DNA from: Helicobacter burdigaliensis
Lineage (GTDB): Bacteria > Campylobacterota > Campylobacteria > Campylobacterales > Helicobacteraceae
Reading direction: 5' to 3'
NCBI RefSeq assembly: GCF_003670295.1
Contig: NZ_QXJG01000007.1
Coordinates: 1 to 64,000, forward strand
DNA length: 64,000 nucleotides
Part shown: piece by piece, positions 25,222-34,664 of the stretch
Layout of the letters: every line of letters begins with the position of its first letter
Position numbering within the stretch: the stretch's first letter is position 1
The notes under the pieces: model-generated
The model's database searches: none
What the model saw: the letters and a program-made list of their open reading frames with translations, nothing else
Told to the model about the DNA's origin: nothing
Translations under genes and position numbers: made by a program

Positions 25222-26049
25222 ATGCAAGCAGGTATTATTGGACTTGGATTAATTGGTGGTAGTTTGGGATTGGCACTCAAAGAAATAGGAATGTTTAAAA
25301 AAATACTAGGTTTAGATTTAAGTGAGATTCATCTCCAGCAAGCTCTTTCTTTGGGTTTAGTGGATGAGGGGGCGAGCTTAGAAGAGATTAAAGAATGTGA
25401 TGTGATTTTCCTCGCTACTCCTGTGGAAGCGATTTTAGAGATTTTACCACAACTAAAAGGTGTTCCAAACCACACAACAATCATTGATCTTGGAAGCACA
25501 AAATATCTTATTTCACAAAATATTCCCCAAGAAATTAGAAAAAATTTCATTTGTGCCCACCCTATGAGCGGAACGGAAAATTTTGGCCCAAAGGCTGCTT
25601 TTAAGGAGCTTTTGCCACATCATATTGTGGTTTTAACCGATTTAGAACAAAGTGGGGAATTTCAAGTAGCAATGGCAAAAGAAATTTTTGTAGCCTTAAA
25701 GATGAATATTATTAAAATGGATTCAAAATCCCATGATATTCATGCAGCTTTTATTAGTCATCTTCCACATATTATTAGCTATGCACTTGCAAATACTGTG
25801 CTTTCGCAAAAAAATCCAAAGGATATTTTAGCGCTTGCTGGAGGAGGTTTTAAAAGTATGGTAAGAATCGCTAAGAGTTCTCCTAGAATGTGGAGCGATA
25901 TTTCTAAGCAAAATAGAGAAGAGCTTTTAAAATCTTTAGAGTTTTTTAAAAGAGAATTAGAAGATGCAAAAGAGCTTATACAAAAGGAACAATGGGAAGA
26001 ATTAGAAAAATGGATGGCACAAGCAAATTCACTTTATGAGATTTTCTAA
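25222..26049 (+). CDS. tyrA: prephenate dehydrogenase
   Basis: The 275-residue enzyme converts prephenate to 4-hydroxyphenylpyruvate in tyrosine synthesis with NAD(P). It has the Rossmann GLGLIGGSLG (about 7-16) with a following acidic LDLS, the ATPVEAI segment, the catalytic His in HPMSGTENFGP and a helical C-terminal domain (SHLPHIISYALA). No chorismate mutase or ACT domain is attached. AAAGGG precedes the ATG. Confidence 0.93.
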   Translation: MQAGIIGLGLIGGSLGLALKEIGMFKKILGLDLSEIHLQQALSLGLVDEGASLEEIKECDVIFLATPVEAILEILPQLKGVPNHTTIIDLGSTKYLISQNIPQEIRKNFICAHPMSGTENFGPKAAFKELLPHHIVVLTDLEQSGEFQVAMAKEIFVALKMNIIKMDSKSHDIHAAFISHLPHIISYALANTVLSQKNPKDILALAGGGFKSMVRIAKSSPRMWSDISKQNREELLKSLEFFKRELEDAKELIQKEQWEELEKWMAQANSLYEIF

Positions 26050-26085
26050 AATTATTTTTAAAAATAGAGATTTGTGAAAATTTGC

Positions 26086-26091
26086 TATAAT
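26086..26091 (+). promoter_or_regulatory. -10 box of the Aas fusion gene
   Basis: TATAAT in a TTTGC context, 28 bases before the start at 26120. It suggests separate transcription from tyrA. Confidence 0.5.
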
Positions 26092-26119
26092 TTGACTTTT
26101 GCAACAATAAGGAGTTTTA

Positions 26120-29100
26120 ATGCAAAAAGTTTCTAAGATAGCAGGTTTTCTACCTTTTTTGGTTGTAACTTTTATCAATGCTTTTATTGATCTTGGGCAT
26201 AAAGTATTGATACTGAATGTAATTTATAAATCTTTTTCTCAAAGTGAGCATTTGATTTATAACTCTCTAGCCAATGTGCTTTTGATTTTGCCTTTTGTGT
26301 TACTTTTTTCTCCTTCTGGATTTTTAAGTGATAAATTTCCTAAAAACCAAATTTTAAAATTAGGTGCTTTTGTTAATGTAATTTTACTAGGCGTGATTGC
26401 ATTTTTTTATTATATTGGCTTTTTTTGGGGGGCTTTTTTTATGACTTTTTTAATGGGAGCACAAGCTGCCATTTACTCTCCTGCAAAATATGGCTATATT
26501 AAGGAATTAGTAGGTAAGGAAAATTTAACTTTAGGCAATGGTATTATTCAAGCAACTGCTATTATTTCTATGCTTTGTGGAATGATTTTTTTCTCTATTT
26601 TATTTGAGCATAGCTATCAAAATGTAACCAATCCTAACCAAATCGTGCAAGATATGTTTTGGCTTGGAGGTTTGTTATGTGTTTTTTCTCTAATAGAATT
26701 CCTTTTAAGCTTTAAGCTTCCAACTCTGCAAGCTACGACAAATGCTACTTTTGATAAAACAAAGTATCTTAGTGGGGGTTTATTAACACAAAATTTAAAA
26801 ACTATCGCAAAACATCAAATGGTATTTATGTCTGTGCTATTTATTGCTGTGTTTTGGGCAATCGCACAGCTTGTAACAAATATCTTCCCAGTGTATGCTA
26901 AAAATGTCTTATTTTTAAGCGATACAAGCTATGTAAATGCCATTATCGCAAGTTCTGGGATAGGTATCATAGTGGGTTCTATGGTAGCTGGAAATTATTC
27001 TAAAAACTATATTGAAACAGGGCTTATTCCGCTAGGTGCTTGTATTATGTTTTTAGTGCTTTTTAGCTTTAGTTTTTTTAGCTCTCCTTTTGCTGTGGGA
27101 TTTTTATTTTTTCTCTTTGGATTAGGGGGTGCGCTTTATATCGTGCCACTCAATGCCCTTATGCAGTTTCATGCAGATGATAAGGAGCTAGGAGTTACAC
27201 TTGCTGGAAACAACTTTATCCAAAATATAGGAATGTTACTTTCTTTGGCACTTGCTACTCTTTTTGGAGTTTATAAGTTAGAAGTTACTTATCTTGTATA
27301 TTTAAGTGCATTTTTTAGTTTTATTGCTATGATTTACATGGTTAAAACTATGCCTTTTTCGCTTGTGAGAGTGCTTGTCTCTATGGCGTTATTACAGCGT
27401 TACAAACTGATTGTAGAGGGTTTTAACAATATTCCACAAAAGGGTGGAATATTACTACTTGGAAACCATATATCTTTTATTGATTGGGCGATTGTGCAAA
27501 TGGCACTTCCTAAAAAAGTGCATTTTGTGATGGAGAGAAGTATTTATTCAAAATGGTATATTAAAATCTTTTTAGATTTTTTTGGTGTGATTCCTGTATC
27601 TTCTTTAGCAAGTCGTGGAGCAATAGAGCAAATCCAAAATCATTTAAGAAATGGCGATGTTGTATGCCTATTTCCTGAGGGTGTGTTAAGTAGGCATGGA
27701 CATCTTAATGAGTTTAAGGGTGGATTTGAAAAAATTGCAGAGGGTGTAGAAGAGGACAAGGCTATTATTTTACCCTTTTATATACGCGGTATGTGGGGAA
27801 GTATCTTCTCGCGCAGTAATGAACAATTTAGAGAGCGTAAAAAAAGCTTTACAAAACGCCAAATAAGCATAGCATTTGGTGCTCCTATGCCATTGCATTC
27901 CCATAAAGATAAAGTAAAAGCAAAAGTTTTTGAAATGGGCTTTAAAGCTTGGGAGCATCAATGTGCAATTTCGCAAACTTTGGCAAATGCGTTTATTGAT
28001 AGTGCAAAACGCTGTGGAGGGGATATTGCCCTTGTGGATACGCAAAGTGGGAGTATTTCATATAGAAAGCTTTTAGTGGTTGCTTTAATGCTTTCTTCTA
28101 AAATCAAAAAATTGCAATTTAAACCCTTAGCCAAAGTTCAAGATTCTTGCACCCTAAAAAAAGATTGTGTGGGGATAATGCTTCCTGCAACTTTGGCAAG
28201 TGTGCTTTGTAATTTTGCTAGTTTGCTTGCTTCTAAAGTTGTGGTAAATCTGAACTTCACAGCCGATAGCTCTGCGATAAGTTCTGCAATAGAATCTGCA
28301 AATATTACGCATATCTATACTTCAAAACGCTTTATGCAAAAGCTAGAAAATAAAGGGGTTAAATTTGATTTTAGTGGAGTAGAATTGCATTTTATAGAGG
28401 ATTTTATCAATGATTTAAAGAGCAAAAAATTAAATTTAGCTCTTTATTTTTTAGTCTCCTTTTTTCCTGCATTTTTACTTAAAATATTTTTTGTTAAAAA
28501 TGAGCCAAATACTTCTGTGAGTGCGATTTTATTTAGCAGTGGGAGCGAGGGCAAACCAAAAGGCGTTATGCTAAGTCATCTTAATATTATGAGTAATATT
28601 TATCAAATTGCAGATGTTTTACATGCAAAAAATGATGATTGCATTCTAGCTTCTTTACCGCCTTTTCACGCATTTGGGCTTACCGTTACTACTTTTATGC
28701 CACTTTTAGAAAATATGCAGTGCATTACCCATGCAGATCCTACTGACTGCATAGGAGTAGCAAAAGCTATCGCGCAAAATAGAGTTACAATTATGTGTGC
28801 TACTTCTACTTTGCTTGGGATTTATGCAAGGAATCCAAAAGTGGATAGAGTGATGTTTGAAAGCATAAGAATCGTAGTTGCAGGTGCTGAAAAATTAAAA
28901 AATGAAGTTAAAGAAAGCTTTATGCTTAAATTTAATAAGCCTATTTATGAGGGTTATGGAGCCACTGAAACCACACCAGTTGCTAGTGTGAATCTTCCTG
29001 ATGCGTTTGATCCTGTGTATTGGCAAGTGCATAAGGCAAGCAAAGAGGGGAGTGTGGGTATGCCACTGCCTGGAACTGCAGTTAGGATTGTGGATTATGA

Positions 29101-29635
29101 TACATTAAAAGAGCTAGAAACGAATGAGCAAGGCTTAATTTTAATAGGTGGACATCAAGTAATGGTGGGTTATTTAAACGATGAAGCTAAAACCAAAGAT
29201 GTGATTGTAATGCTAGATGGGATTAGATGGTATAAAAGTGGGGATAAGGGCTATTTAGATGCGGATGGATTTTTGCATATTACCGATCGTTATTCACGCT
29301 TTGCAAAAATCGGAGGGGAGATGATAAGTCTCTCAAGCGTAGAAGAAGAGATTGCAACCACGCTAAAATCTTATGATTTTAGCAATGAAATAAAATTTTG
29401 TGCCACATCTTTAGAGGATTCTAAAAAAGGAGAAAAAATAGTTTTATTGTTTGAATGTAAAAGTGATGAGGTTTGTCAAAAGGCAATAGAGGCTATTAAA
29501 AAAAGTGATATTGCAGCCCTAAAAAAACCTAGTAACTATTATAAAGTAGAAGCAATACCAGTTTTAGGAAGTGGAAAAGTGGATTTAAAATCTTCTAAAG
29601 AATTAGCCAAAAATCTAGCAAGCCAAAATGCTTAA
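26120..29635 (+). CDS. aas: LplT-Aas fusion: lysophospholipid flippase, acyltransferase and acyl-ACP synthetase
   Basis: The 1171-residue inner-membrane protein joins three domains. Residues about 1-415 are an MFS transporter of the LplT kind. About 425-620 is a PlsC-type acyltransferase with the H-x4-D motif (GNHISFIDW, near 449) and FPEG. From about 640 to the end is an AMP-forming acyl-ACP/CoA ligase with SSGSEGKPKGV (near 803) and GYGATE (near 944). In E. coli LplT and Aas are separate proteins that import and re-acylate lysophospholipids. Here one polypeptide would do both. AAGGAG precedes the ATG. Its 3' end overlaps the convergent DsrE-like gene by 4 bases. Confidence 0.92.
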   Translation: MQKVSKIAGFLPFLVVTFINAFIDLGHKVLILNVIYKSFSQSEHLIYNSLANVLLILPFVLLFSPSGFLSDKFPKNQILKLGAFVNVILLGVIAFFYYIGFFWGAFFMTFLMGAQAAIYSPAKYGYIKELVGKENLTLGNGIIQATAIISMLCGMIFFSILFEHSYQNVTNPNQIVQDMFWLGGLLCVFSLIEFLLSFKLPTLQATTNATFDKTKYLSGGLLTQNLKTIAKHQMVFMSVLFIAVFWAIAQLVTNIFPVYAKNVLFLSDTSYVNAIIASSGIGIIVGSMVAGNYSKNYIETGLIPLGACIMFLVLFSFSFFSSPFAVGFLFFLFGLGGALYIVPLNALMQFHADDKELGVTLAGNNFIQNIGMLLSLALATLFGVYKLEVTYLVYLSAFFSFIAMIYMVKTMPFSLVRVLVSMALLQRYKLIVEGFNNIPQKGGILLLGNHISFIDWAIVQMALPKKVHFVMERSIYSKWYIKIFLDFFGVIPVSSLASRGAIEQIQNHLRNGDVVCLFPEGVLSRHGHLNEFKGGFEKIAEGVEEDKAIILPFYIRGMWGSIFSRSNEQFRERKKSFTKRQISIAFGAPMPLHSHKDKVKAKVFEMGFKAWEHQCAISQTLANAFIDSAKRCGGDIALVDTQSGSISYRKLLVVALMLSSKIKKLQFKPLAKVQDSCTLKKDCVGIMLPATLASVLCNFASLLASKVVVNLNFTADSSAISSAIESANITHIYTSKRFMQKLENKGVKFDFSGVELHFIEDFINDLKSKKLNLALYFLVSFFPAFLLKIFFVKNEPNTSVSAILFSSGSEGKPKGVMLSHLNIMSNIYQIADVLHAKNDDCILASLPPFHAFGLTVTTFMPLLENMQCITHADPTDCIGVAKAIAQNRVTIMCATSTLLGIYARNPKVDRVMFESIRIVVAGAEKLKNEVKESFMLKFNKPIYEGYGATETTPVASVNLPDAFDPVYWQVHKASKEGSVGMPLPGTAVRIVDYDTLKELETNEQGLILIGGHQVMVGYLNDEAKTKDVIVMLDGIRWYKSGDKGYLDADGFLHITDRYSRFAKIGGEMISLSSVEEEIATTLKSYDFSNEIKFCATSLEDSKKGEKIVLLFECKSDEVCQKAIEAIKKSDIAALKKPSNYYKVEAIPVLGSGKVDLKSSKELAKNLASQNA

Positions 29636-29967
29636 AGGCTGATGGCATTGCTAGAGTTTAAAAGAGCTTCTAGAGTATCTTTGGCATTTCCTACTTTGCC
29701 TACTTGTAATTTATCCATTACTTCAAGGCTTTCTAGGCAAGTTTGACAAGAATAGATTTTAATTCCTAAATTTTCTAAATCTTTTAGAATTTTGATGGAA
29801 TCTTCATTTGTTGTAGCAAGTAAAACACCGCGATTAAGTAAAAAAATAGAGCTTGGAAGTGTAGCGCAAGATTTCAAAGTGGATAAAAATCCTAAGATTA
29901 ACTTGCTTCCAAGTTCGCTTCTTTCTCCTATTACATCATCTTTAATCAATAAAGTTTTGTCATTCAT
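29632..29967 (-). CDS. DsrE/YedF C-terminal-like sulfur-relay protein
   Basis: The 111-residue cytosolic protein matches the C-terminal domain of YedF-like proteins: GSKLILGFLSTL, a central FLLNRGVLLAT, IKILKDLENLGIKIYSCQTCLE and VGKVGNAKDTLEAL. The CQTC pair lies where this DsrE-like fold often carries a reactive Cys. There is no TusA-like N-terminal domain. A role in sulfur or selenium transfer is inferred from the fold only. It is convergent with aas, overlapping by 4 bases. Confidence 0.75.
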   Translation of the reverse strand: MNDKTLLIKDDVIGERSELGSKLILGFLSTLKSCATLPSSIFLLNRGVLLATTNEDSIKILKDLENLGIKIYSCQTCLESLEVMDKLQVGKVGNAKDTLEALLNSSNAISL

Positions 29968-30116
29968 TTTTGACCTTTTTTGTAAAAATTTAAAAAGTAA
30001 TTTTAAAAAAGCAAAATAAAAATATTTCTTAAAGTTTATAAATTAAGTTTTGCAAATAAGGGATAGGATAAAGCTAGTTTAGGAAAATAAAGAAAATTTA
30101 CAAAGTTTAGAAAGTT

Positions 30117-30773
30117 TTAACCCTTAAGATTGCTACCTATAAAATCTCTTTTTAAATTTTTACAGCATTCAAACACGCTAAAGCTCCCTGCTGCTGGATC
30201 TAACACTATATCTCCCTCTTTAGTGCAAGATTCTATTAAGGCACTTTGCAATCCTTTTGGCTTAGAATGGGGGTGGAGCTTTAGCTCATTTTGGGGGATC
30301 TTTTCGCTCCATACATCGCGGATATTATGGAGTTTCCAAGTCTCTTTTGCTTTTAGGGGCTTTTTTTGTAGGATAAGTAAATATTCGCTTTGTCGCCTTG
30401 TGCGATAGCCCATACCCATTTTTCCTTTATCCCAAGTGATTAAATCCACAATTTGTAATTGTGTGCCACAAAGCCAAGAATTTACCCCCTCGCATAGATG
30501 AAACTTATCCACCCATAGCATTAAATACGCACTTTTTTTAAGGGTGCGATCAATCTCTTTGATAAAATTTATTATGGTTTCTTCGCTCATTTGCACGAGC
30601 TTCGCTCTTCCTTTTTGGCGTTCCCCCTCATTGCCATAATTAAGTTTTTCTAGCACACCTCGATATTGTGGATCAAAAAAGCATAGTGCAATCGTGTTAT
30701 TTTCTATTTTTTTTAAAAGCTCTAACCCGCAAATATTGAGGTTTTTGTTAAGCAAATTTGCTTTGTAAATCAC
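30117..30773 (-). CDS. orphan DNA methyltransferase, beta-class order
   Basis: The 218-residue protein has catalytic motif IV as FFDPQY (near 33) and cofactor motif I at the C terminus as [15 protein letters not shown]. This permuted order is that of beta-class N4-cytosine/N6-adenine methyltransferases. DPQY instead of DPPY is a variant, and motif I is also unusual. At 218 residues it is small, with a short target-recognition region around residues 90-180. No restriction gene is adjacent. The GTG start overlaps the purB stop by one base, with AGAGGG 10 bases upstream. The target sequence cannot be read from the protein. Confidence 0.75.
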   Translation of the reverse strand: MIYKANLLNKNLNICGLELLKKIENNTIALCFFDPQYRGVLEKLNYGNEGERQKGRAKLVQMSEETIINFIKEIDRTLKKSAYLMLWVDKFHLCEGVNSWLCGTQLQIVDLITWDKGKMGMGYRTRRQSEYLLILQKKPLKAKETWKLHNIRDVWSEKIPQNELKLHPHSKPKGLQSALIESCTKEGDIVLDPAAGSFSVFECCKNLKRDFIGSNLKG

Positions 30774-32101
30774 TACCCAAACACCCTCTTAAAGATAGAA
30801 TCTACATTTTTAGTATAGTAGCTAAATTCAAAACATTCTTTTATAGCCTCTTCTCCGATAATGCTAACAAGATCGCTATCACTTAATAAATGTTGCAAAT
30901 ACAAGCTCTCACCCTTTTCATTCACCACAGCTTTGCCTTCTTGCAAATCAGCCCATACTTTCATCGCATTTCTTTGCACAATTTTATAAGCTTCTTCTCT
31001 TTTTACACCTTTTTTGGGAAGTTCTAGCAAGATTCTTTGAGAGAAGACTAGCCCACCGGTTAGATTTAGGTTTTTCATCATATTTTTAGGATATACGACA
31101 AGGTTTTTGATGAGGTTTGTAAGACGCACAAGCATAAAATCACTTGTAATAAAGCTATCTGGCAAGATAAATCTCTCCACGCTAGAGTGGCTAATATCCC
31201 TTTCATGCCAAAGAGCAACATTTTCCATAGCAGGAAGTGCAAAAGATCTTATCATCCTGCAAAGCCCTGTGATATTTTCACTTAGCACGGGATTTCTTTT
31301 GTGTGGCATAGCAGAGCTTCCCTTTTGCCCCTCGCTAAAATACTCTTCTGCTTCATACACTTCTGTTCTTTGCATATGGCGGATTTGCACGGCAAACTTC
31401 TCACAACTGCTTGCTAAAAGTGCTAAATCACTCATAAGCCTAGCATAGCGATCTCTTTGTATTACTTGATTGCTAGCTGGAGCTGCTTTTAGCCCTAGAT
31501 TTTCACACACTAGCTCTTCAAGCTCTATTGGAGTATGGGCTAGATTTCCCATAGCACCGCTTAGTTGTCCCACAGATATTACTTCCATTGTAGATTCTAA
31601 AGCCTTTTCGTGGCGTGAGATCTCATCATACCATATGGCTAAAACTAATCCAAAAGTGATAGGCTCTCCATGAATCCCATGACTTCGCCCAACCATAAGC
31701 GTATCTTTATGCTCCATTGCACGACTTTTAATCGCTTCTTTTAGCTCTTTAATATCTTGTAAAATAATTTTTAGAGAATCTCTCATCTGCAATGCTACTG
31801 CTGTATCAATACAATCGCTTGAAGTAATCCCATAATGAAACCATCTTGATTCTTCCCCTAAAGATTCAGCTACACTTGTGGTAAATGCGATTAAATCATG
31901 CTTGGTAACTGCCTCAATTTCATCAATTCTAGCAATATCAAATTTTGCATTTTTGCAAATCTTTTCACAATCGCTATCTGGCACAAGCCCTAGCTTATTC
32001 CACCCCCTAACTAATGCCTTTTCAACTTCTAGCCATGCAGAGTATTTAGCATTCATATCCCATAGTTTTTTCATTTCTTCTCTTGCGTATCTTTCAACCA
32101 T
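30773..32101 (-). CDS. purB: adenylosuccinate lyase
   Basis: The 442-residue homotetrameric enzyme makes AMP from adenylosuccinate and AICAR from SAICAR in purine synthesis. The lyase signature [11 protein letters not shown] lies near residue 265, with the catalytic loop [11 protein letters not shown] and TSSDCIDTA upstream. Length is normal. The orphan methyltransferase follows with a one-base overlap, and the pseudouridine synthase gene diverges on the other side. Confidence 0.96.
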   Translation of the reverse strand: MVERYAREEMKKLWDMNAKYSAWLEVEKALVRGWNKLGLVPDSDCEKICKNAKFDIARIDEIEAVTKHDLIAFTTSVAESLGEESRWFHYGITSSDCIDTAVALQMRDSLKIILQDIKELKEAIKSRAMEHKDTLMVGRSHGIHGEPITFGLVLAIWYDEISRHEKALESTMEVISVGQLSGAMGNLAHTPIELEELVCENLGLKAAPASNQVIQRDRYARLMSDLALLASSCEKFAVQIRHMQRTEVYEAEEYFSEGQKGSSAMPHKRNPVLSENITGLCRMIRSFALPAMENVALWHERDISHSSVERFILPDSFITSDFMLVRLTNLIKNLVVYPKNMMKNLNLTGGLVFSQRILLELPKKGVKREEAYKIVQRNAMKVWADLQEGKAVVNEKGESLYLQHLLSDSDLVSIIGEEAIKECFEFSYYTKNVDSIFKRVFG

Positions 32102-32120
32102 TTTAAACCTTTAAAATAAA

Positions 32121-32145
32121 TTATGCTAGAATAATCTTAGCATAA
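32121..32145. promoter_or_regulatory. palindrome in the purB/pseudouridine-synthase divergent promoter
   Basis: TTATGCTA (32121-32128) and TAGCATAA (32138-32145) are perfect inverted arms around 9 bases, within the 65-base gap between two divergent starts. It could be an operator or two overlapping -10 elements (GCATAAT on the minus strand). Confidence 0.4.
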
Positions 32146-32166
32146 CCCCACTTAAAGCTTGTAAAG

Positions 32167-33093
32167 ATGTCCTATAAAGAAAAAGAATTTCTCATCACAA
32201 AGCCGACAAAAGCCTATCAATTTTTAAAAGAAGCTTTAGGGCTTTCTATGGCAGAGGCACAAAAATATATTAATAAAGGCAGAGTGATCTATCAAAATAA
32301 AGTCCTGCAAAACAATGAGAAAAATAAAATTTTAGAAAAAAGTGTAAGCGTTTTGCAATTTAGCACAGAATGCAAAGGGCTAAAACCCCTTTTTGTAAAT
32401 GAGGATTTTGCTATTTTTAATAAGCCCCCTAAAATGCTTATCCACCCTAAAGGGAGATTCACGCATCATAGCTTAATAGATGAGATTAAAGCGACTTTAG
32501 GCGAGAGGGCAACTTTAGTGCATAGGATTGATAAAGAAACAAGTGGGCTTGTTTTGGTAGCAAGGGACTATAAAAGAGCAAGCGAGCTTGGAGAACTTTT
32601 TATGCAAGGCTTAGTTTTTAAAAAATATCTAGCTTTGGTTAAGGGGGTTATGGAATTTGGAGAGTTTTGCTTCTCCCTTCCGCTTGCTACGCAAAAAAAA
32701 GGGTGTGATTTAAGTGTGCGTTCTTTATATCTAGGGCAAAAAGAGGGAATAGAGCTAAATTTTAAAGAAGCAAAAACACATTTTAAAGTATTGCAAACGC
32801 ATAAAAATACGACACTTTTGGAAGTTTTCCCCATTAGTGGAAGAACACATCAAATAAGAGTGCATCTTTTTGCACTTGGATTTCCCATTTTAGGAGATCC
32901 TTTGTATGGTTGTGAAGATGATAAAAGTAGGCTTTATTTGGATAGAGAATTTATACAAGAGGGCTATGAGCCTTTAAGTGATGAAGAGAGAGAAAGATAT
33001 TTTGGTGCTTTTAGATTAATGCTTCAAGCACAAGAGCTAGGCTTTTGCTATAAGGGTAAAGATTATATTTTTAAGCTAGAGCAAGAATTTTAA
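32167..33093 (+). CDS. RluA-family pseudouridine synthase
   Basis: The 308-residue enzyme isomerises uridines in rRNA or tRNA. It has an N-terminal S4-like RNA-binding region (about 25-55), then the catalytic motif HRIDKETSGLVLVA with Asp121, and the late SGRTHQIRVHL. The exact target (RluC, RluD or RluA type) cannot be told from the sequence. The Rrf2-type regulator follows 10 bases later in the same direction. Confidence 0.9.
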   Translation: MSYKEKEFLITKPTKAYQFLKEALGLSMAEAQKYINKGRVIYQNKVLQNNEKNKILEKSVSVLQFSTECKGLKPLFVNEDFAIFNKPPKMLIHPKGRFTHHSLIDEIKATLGERATLVHRIDKETSGLVLVARDYKRASELGELFMQGLVFKKYLALVKGVMEFGEFCFSLPLATQKKGCDLSVRSLYLGQKEGIELNFKEAKTHFKVLQTHKNTTLLEVFPISGRTHQIRVHLFALGFPILGDPLYGCEDDKSRLYLDREFIQEGYEPLSDEERERYFGAFRLMLQAQELGFCYKGKDYIFKLEQEF

Positions 33094-33103
33094 AGGAGCA
33101 AAT

Positions 33104-33514
33104 ATGGCAACTATTTCTACAAAAGGCATTTATGGGCTAGAAGCTTTGTATTATCTAGCACTGCATAAGCAAAAACTCCCCATTGGTTCAAGGACAATGG
33201 CAAAGGATTTAAAAATCTCTTGTGCTTATTTGGAGCAAATTTTAATGCTTTTAAAGCAAGGAGGGATATTAGAGGGGATTAAAGGACCCAAAGGGGGCTA
33301 TAAATTTGCCAAAAATCTTAATGCAATCAAAGTGATTGAAGCTTTAGAGATTTTAGAGCAAAAAAAGCTTAGTTTGGGAAATTCTAAAAATAAAGCCCTA
33401 GCAATTTTTTGGGAAGAAATAGATACAAAGATTAAAAGTATTTTAGATTTAAGCTTAGAAGAGCTTATAAAATATGAAGAAAAGTTACAAATAGAAGGAA
33501 TGTATTTTATATAG
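33104..33514 (+). CDS. Rrf2-family regulator without a cysteine cluster
   Basis: The 136-residue protein has the Rrf2 winged helix: TKGIYGLEALYYLA, the recognition region KISCAYLEQILMLL and the wing GPKGGYKFAK. IscR-like members bind an Fe-S cluster through three cysteines near residues 90-110, which are absent here. The single Cys lies in the DNA-binding helix. Some other signal must control it, if any. AAAGGAG precedes the ATG. It is probably co-transcribed with the pseudouridine synthase. Confidence 0.85.
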   Translation: MATISTKGIYGLEALYYLALHKQKLPIGSRTMAKDLKISCAYLEQILMLLKQGGILEGIKGPKGGYKFAKNLNAIKVIEALEILEQKKLSLGNSKNKALAIFWEEIDTKIKSILDLSLEELIKYEEKLQIEGMYFI

Positions 33515-33529
33515 GATTATAAGAAAAAG

Positions 33530-33605
33530 TGGTGGCTTGAGGCGGAATCGAACCACCGACACGGAGATTTTCAGTCTCCTGCTCTACCGACTGAGCTATC
33601 AAGCC
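33530..33605 (-). tRNA. tRNA-Phe (GAA)
   Basis: Read on the minus strand, the 76-base gene starts GGCTTGA and ends TCAAGCC-A-CCA, giving a perfect 7-bp acceptor stem with CCA encoded. The D arm (GCTC...GAGC), anticodon arm (GGAGA-CTGAAAA-TCTCC) with anticodon GAA, and T arm with GGTTCGATTCC are all present. It lies alone between the Rrf2 gene and the next minus-strand gene. Confidence 0.97.
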
Positions 33606-33654
33606 ATTTAAAAAGGGAGATTATATTCATAAATTCTTTAATTTATTCTTAAAT

Positions 33655-34581
33655 TCAAGGCTTTCTTAGTAAAATTATTTGTGTTTTTTCTTGTGTAGTG
33701 TAATTTCCCTCTAGAGTATAATTATAAAATAAAGCAAGTTTTAAAAATTCTTCTAGCTCTTGCATTTGTGAGCTCTCTATATAAAGCAAACCTCTATTTT
33801 CCAAATTTTTATTAATAATTGCAAAATCTTTTTTGCTTTGGGCTATCCATAACTCTTTGCTAGGGGGTGCAATTTGTGCAAGATTTTCTTTACTCACTCC
33901 AAAAAACCAAATTTTTAAGAGATTGTAAGAATAAAATTTCTGTGTCTGCCAAAAAAGTGGATTATAATACACAAGAGTTGTTTTAGCGCCCCCTAAGCTT
34001 TCTTCAATCTGTGCTGTATCCTCAATAAAATGAGGAATAAAAGAGTGCAAAATCAAAAGTCTAATGGGATTAATATTTTGATAAATATTTTGATAATACT
34101 CTAAAATCTGTTCTTTAACATCAATGCAGTAGGGTTCTTTGTTGTGCATCATTTTTGGGATATTTTCTAAAATTTCTCCTAAAATACTTTTAATCCAAAG
34201 ATTAATAATATCTTTTGGGGCATCTTCTAAATATAGTCTGAAAGATAAAAATTCACTATAAGTTTTTGGGTTAAGATATTCTAATATGGTTGCATTGGGT
34301 GTAAAATTTACAAGTTCAATATTTTTTAATCGGTGTTTTAAGCCTGTAATACTAGGAAAAGAAAAACGCGATTGATAATGGATTTTTACCAAAGGATTGT
34401 TAGAATAAATCACGCAAGTTCGTTCATTAGAAGCTAGTTCATAGGCAAAGTCTTCGCAGTTTAATTGATAAATTAAGGCTTTTGCATTTTCATGTATGTT
34501 TTTGATAATGCACTCTTCTGCAAGACGCATTTTTTGCACTTCTGTGATTTTTGTTGTTTCTTTTAGCTCCAATATAGCCAA
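33655..34581 (-). CDS. conserved-looking cytosolic protein, function unknown
   Basis: The 308-residue protein has no signal peptide and no membrane helix. Clear runs are FSFPSITGLKHRLKNIELVNF near residue 90, split here by composition into charged and aromatic parts, and ILHSFIPHFIEDTAQ near 180. A Rossmann-like alternation around VIYSNNPLV and TTLVYYNPLF loosely recalls methyltransferases, but no standard cofactor motif can be confirmed. Codon use resembles the neighbours. It is transcribed in the direction of ttcA and the MFS gene, 83 bases downstream of ttcA. Confidence 0.65.
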   Translation of the reverse strand: MAILELKETTKITEVQKMRLAEECIIKNIHENAKALIYQLNCEDFAYELASNERTCVIYSNNPLVKIHYQSRFSFPSITGLKHRLKNIELVNFTPNATILEYLNPKTYSEFLSFRLYLEDAPKDIINLWIKSILGEILENIPKMMHNKEPYCIDVKEQILEYYQNIYQNINPIRLLILHSFIPHFIEDTAQIEESLGGAKTTLVYYNPLFWQTQKFYSYNLLKIWFFGVSKENLAQIAPPSKELWIAQSKKDFAIINKNLENRGLLYIESSQMQELEEFLKLALFYNYTLEGNYTTQEKTQIILLRKP

Positions 34582-34664
34582 AAATCTCTCCTAATTTTTA
34601 AAGTTGATAAGAGAGATTTTAACATATTTGCTTGATTTTTTAAAAGTAAAATGCAATAAAATAA

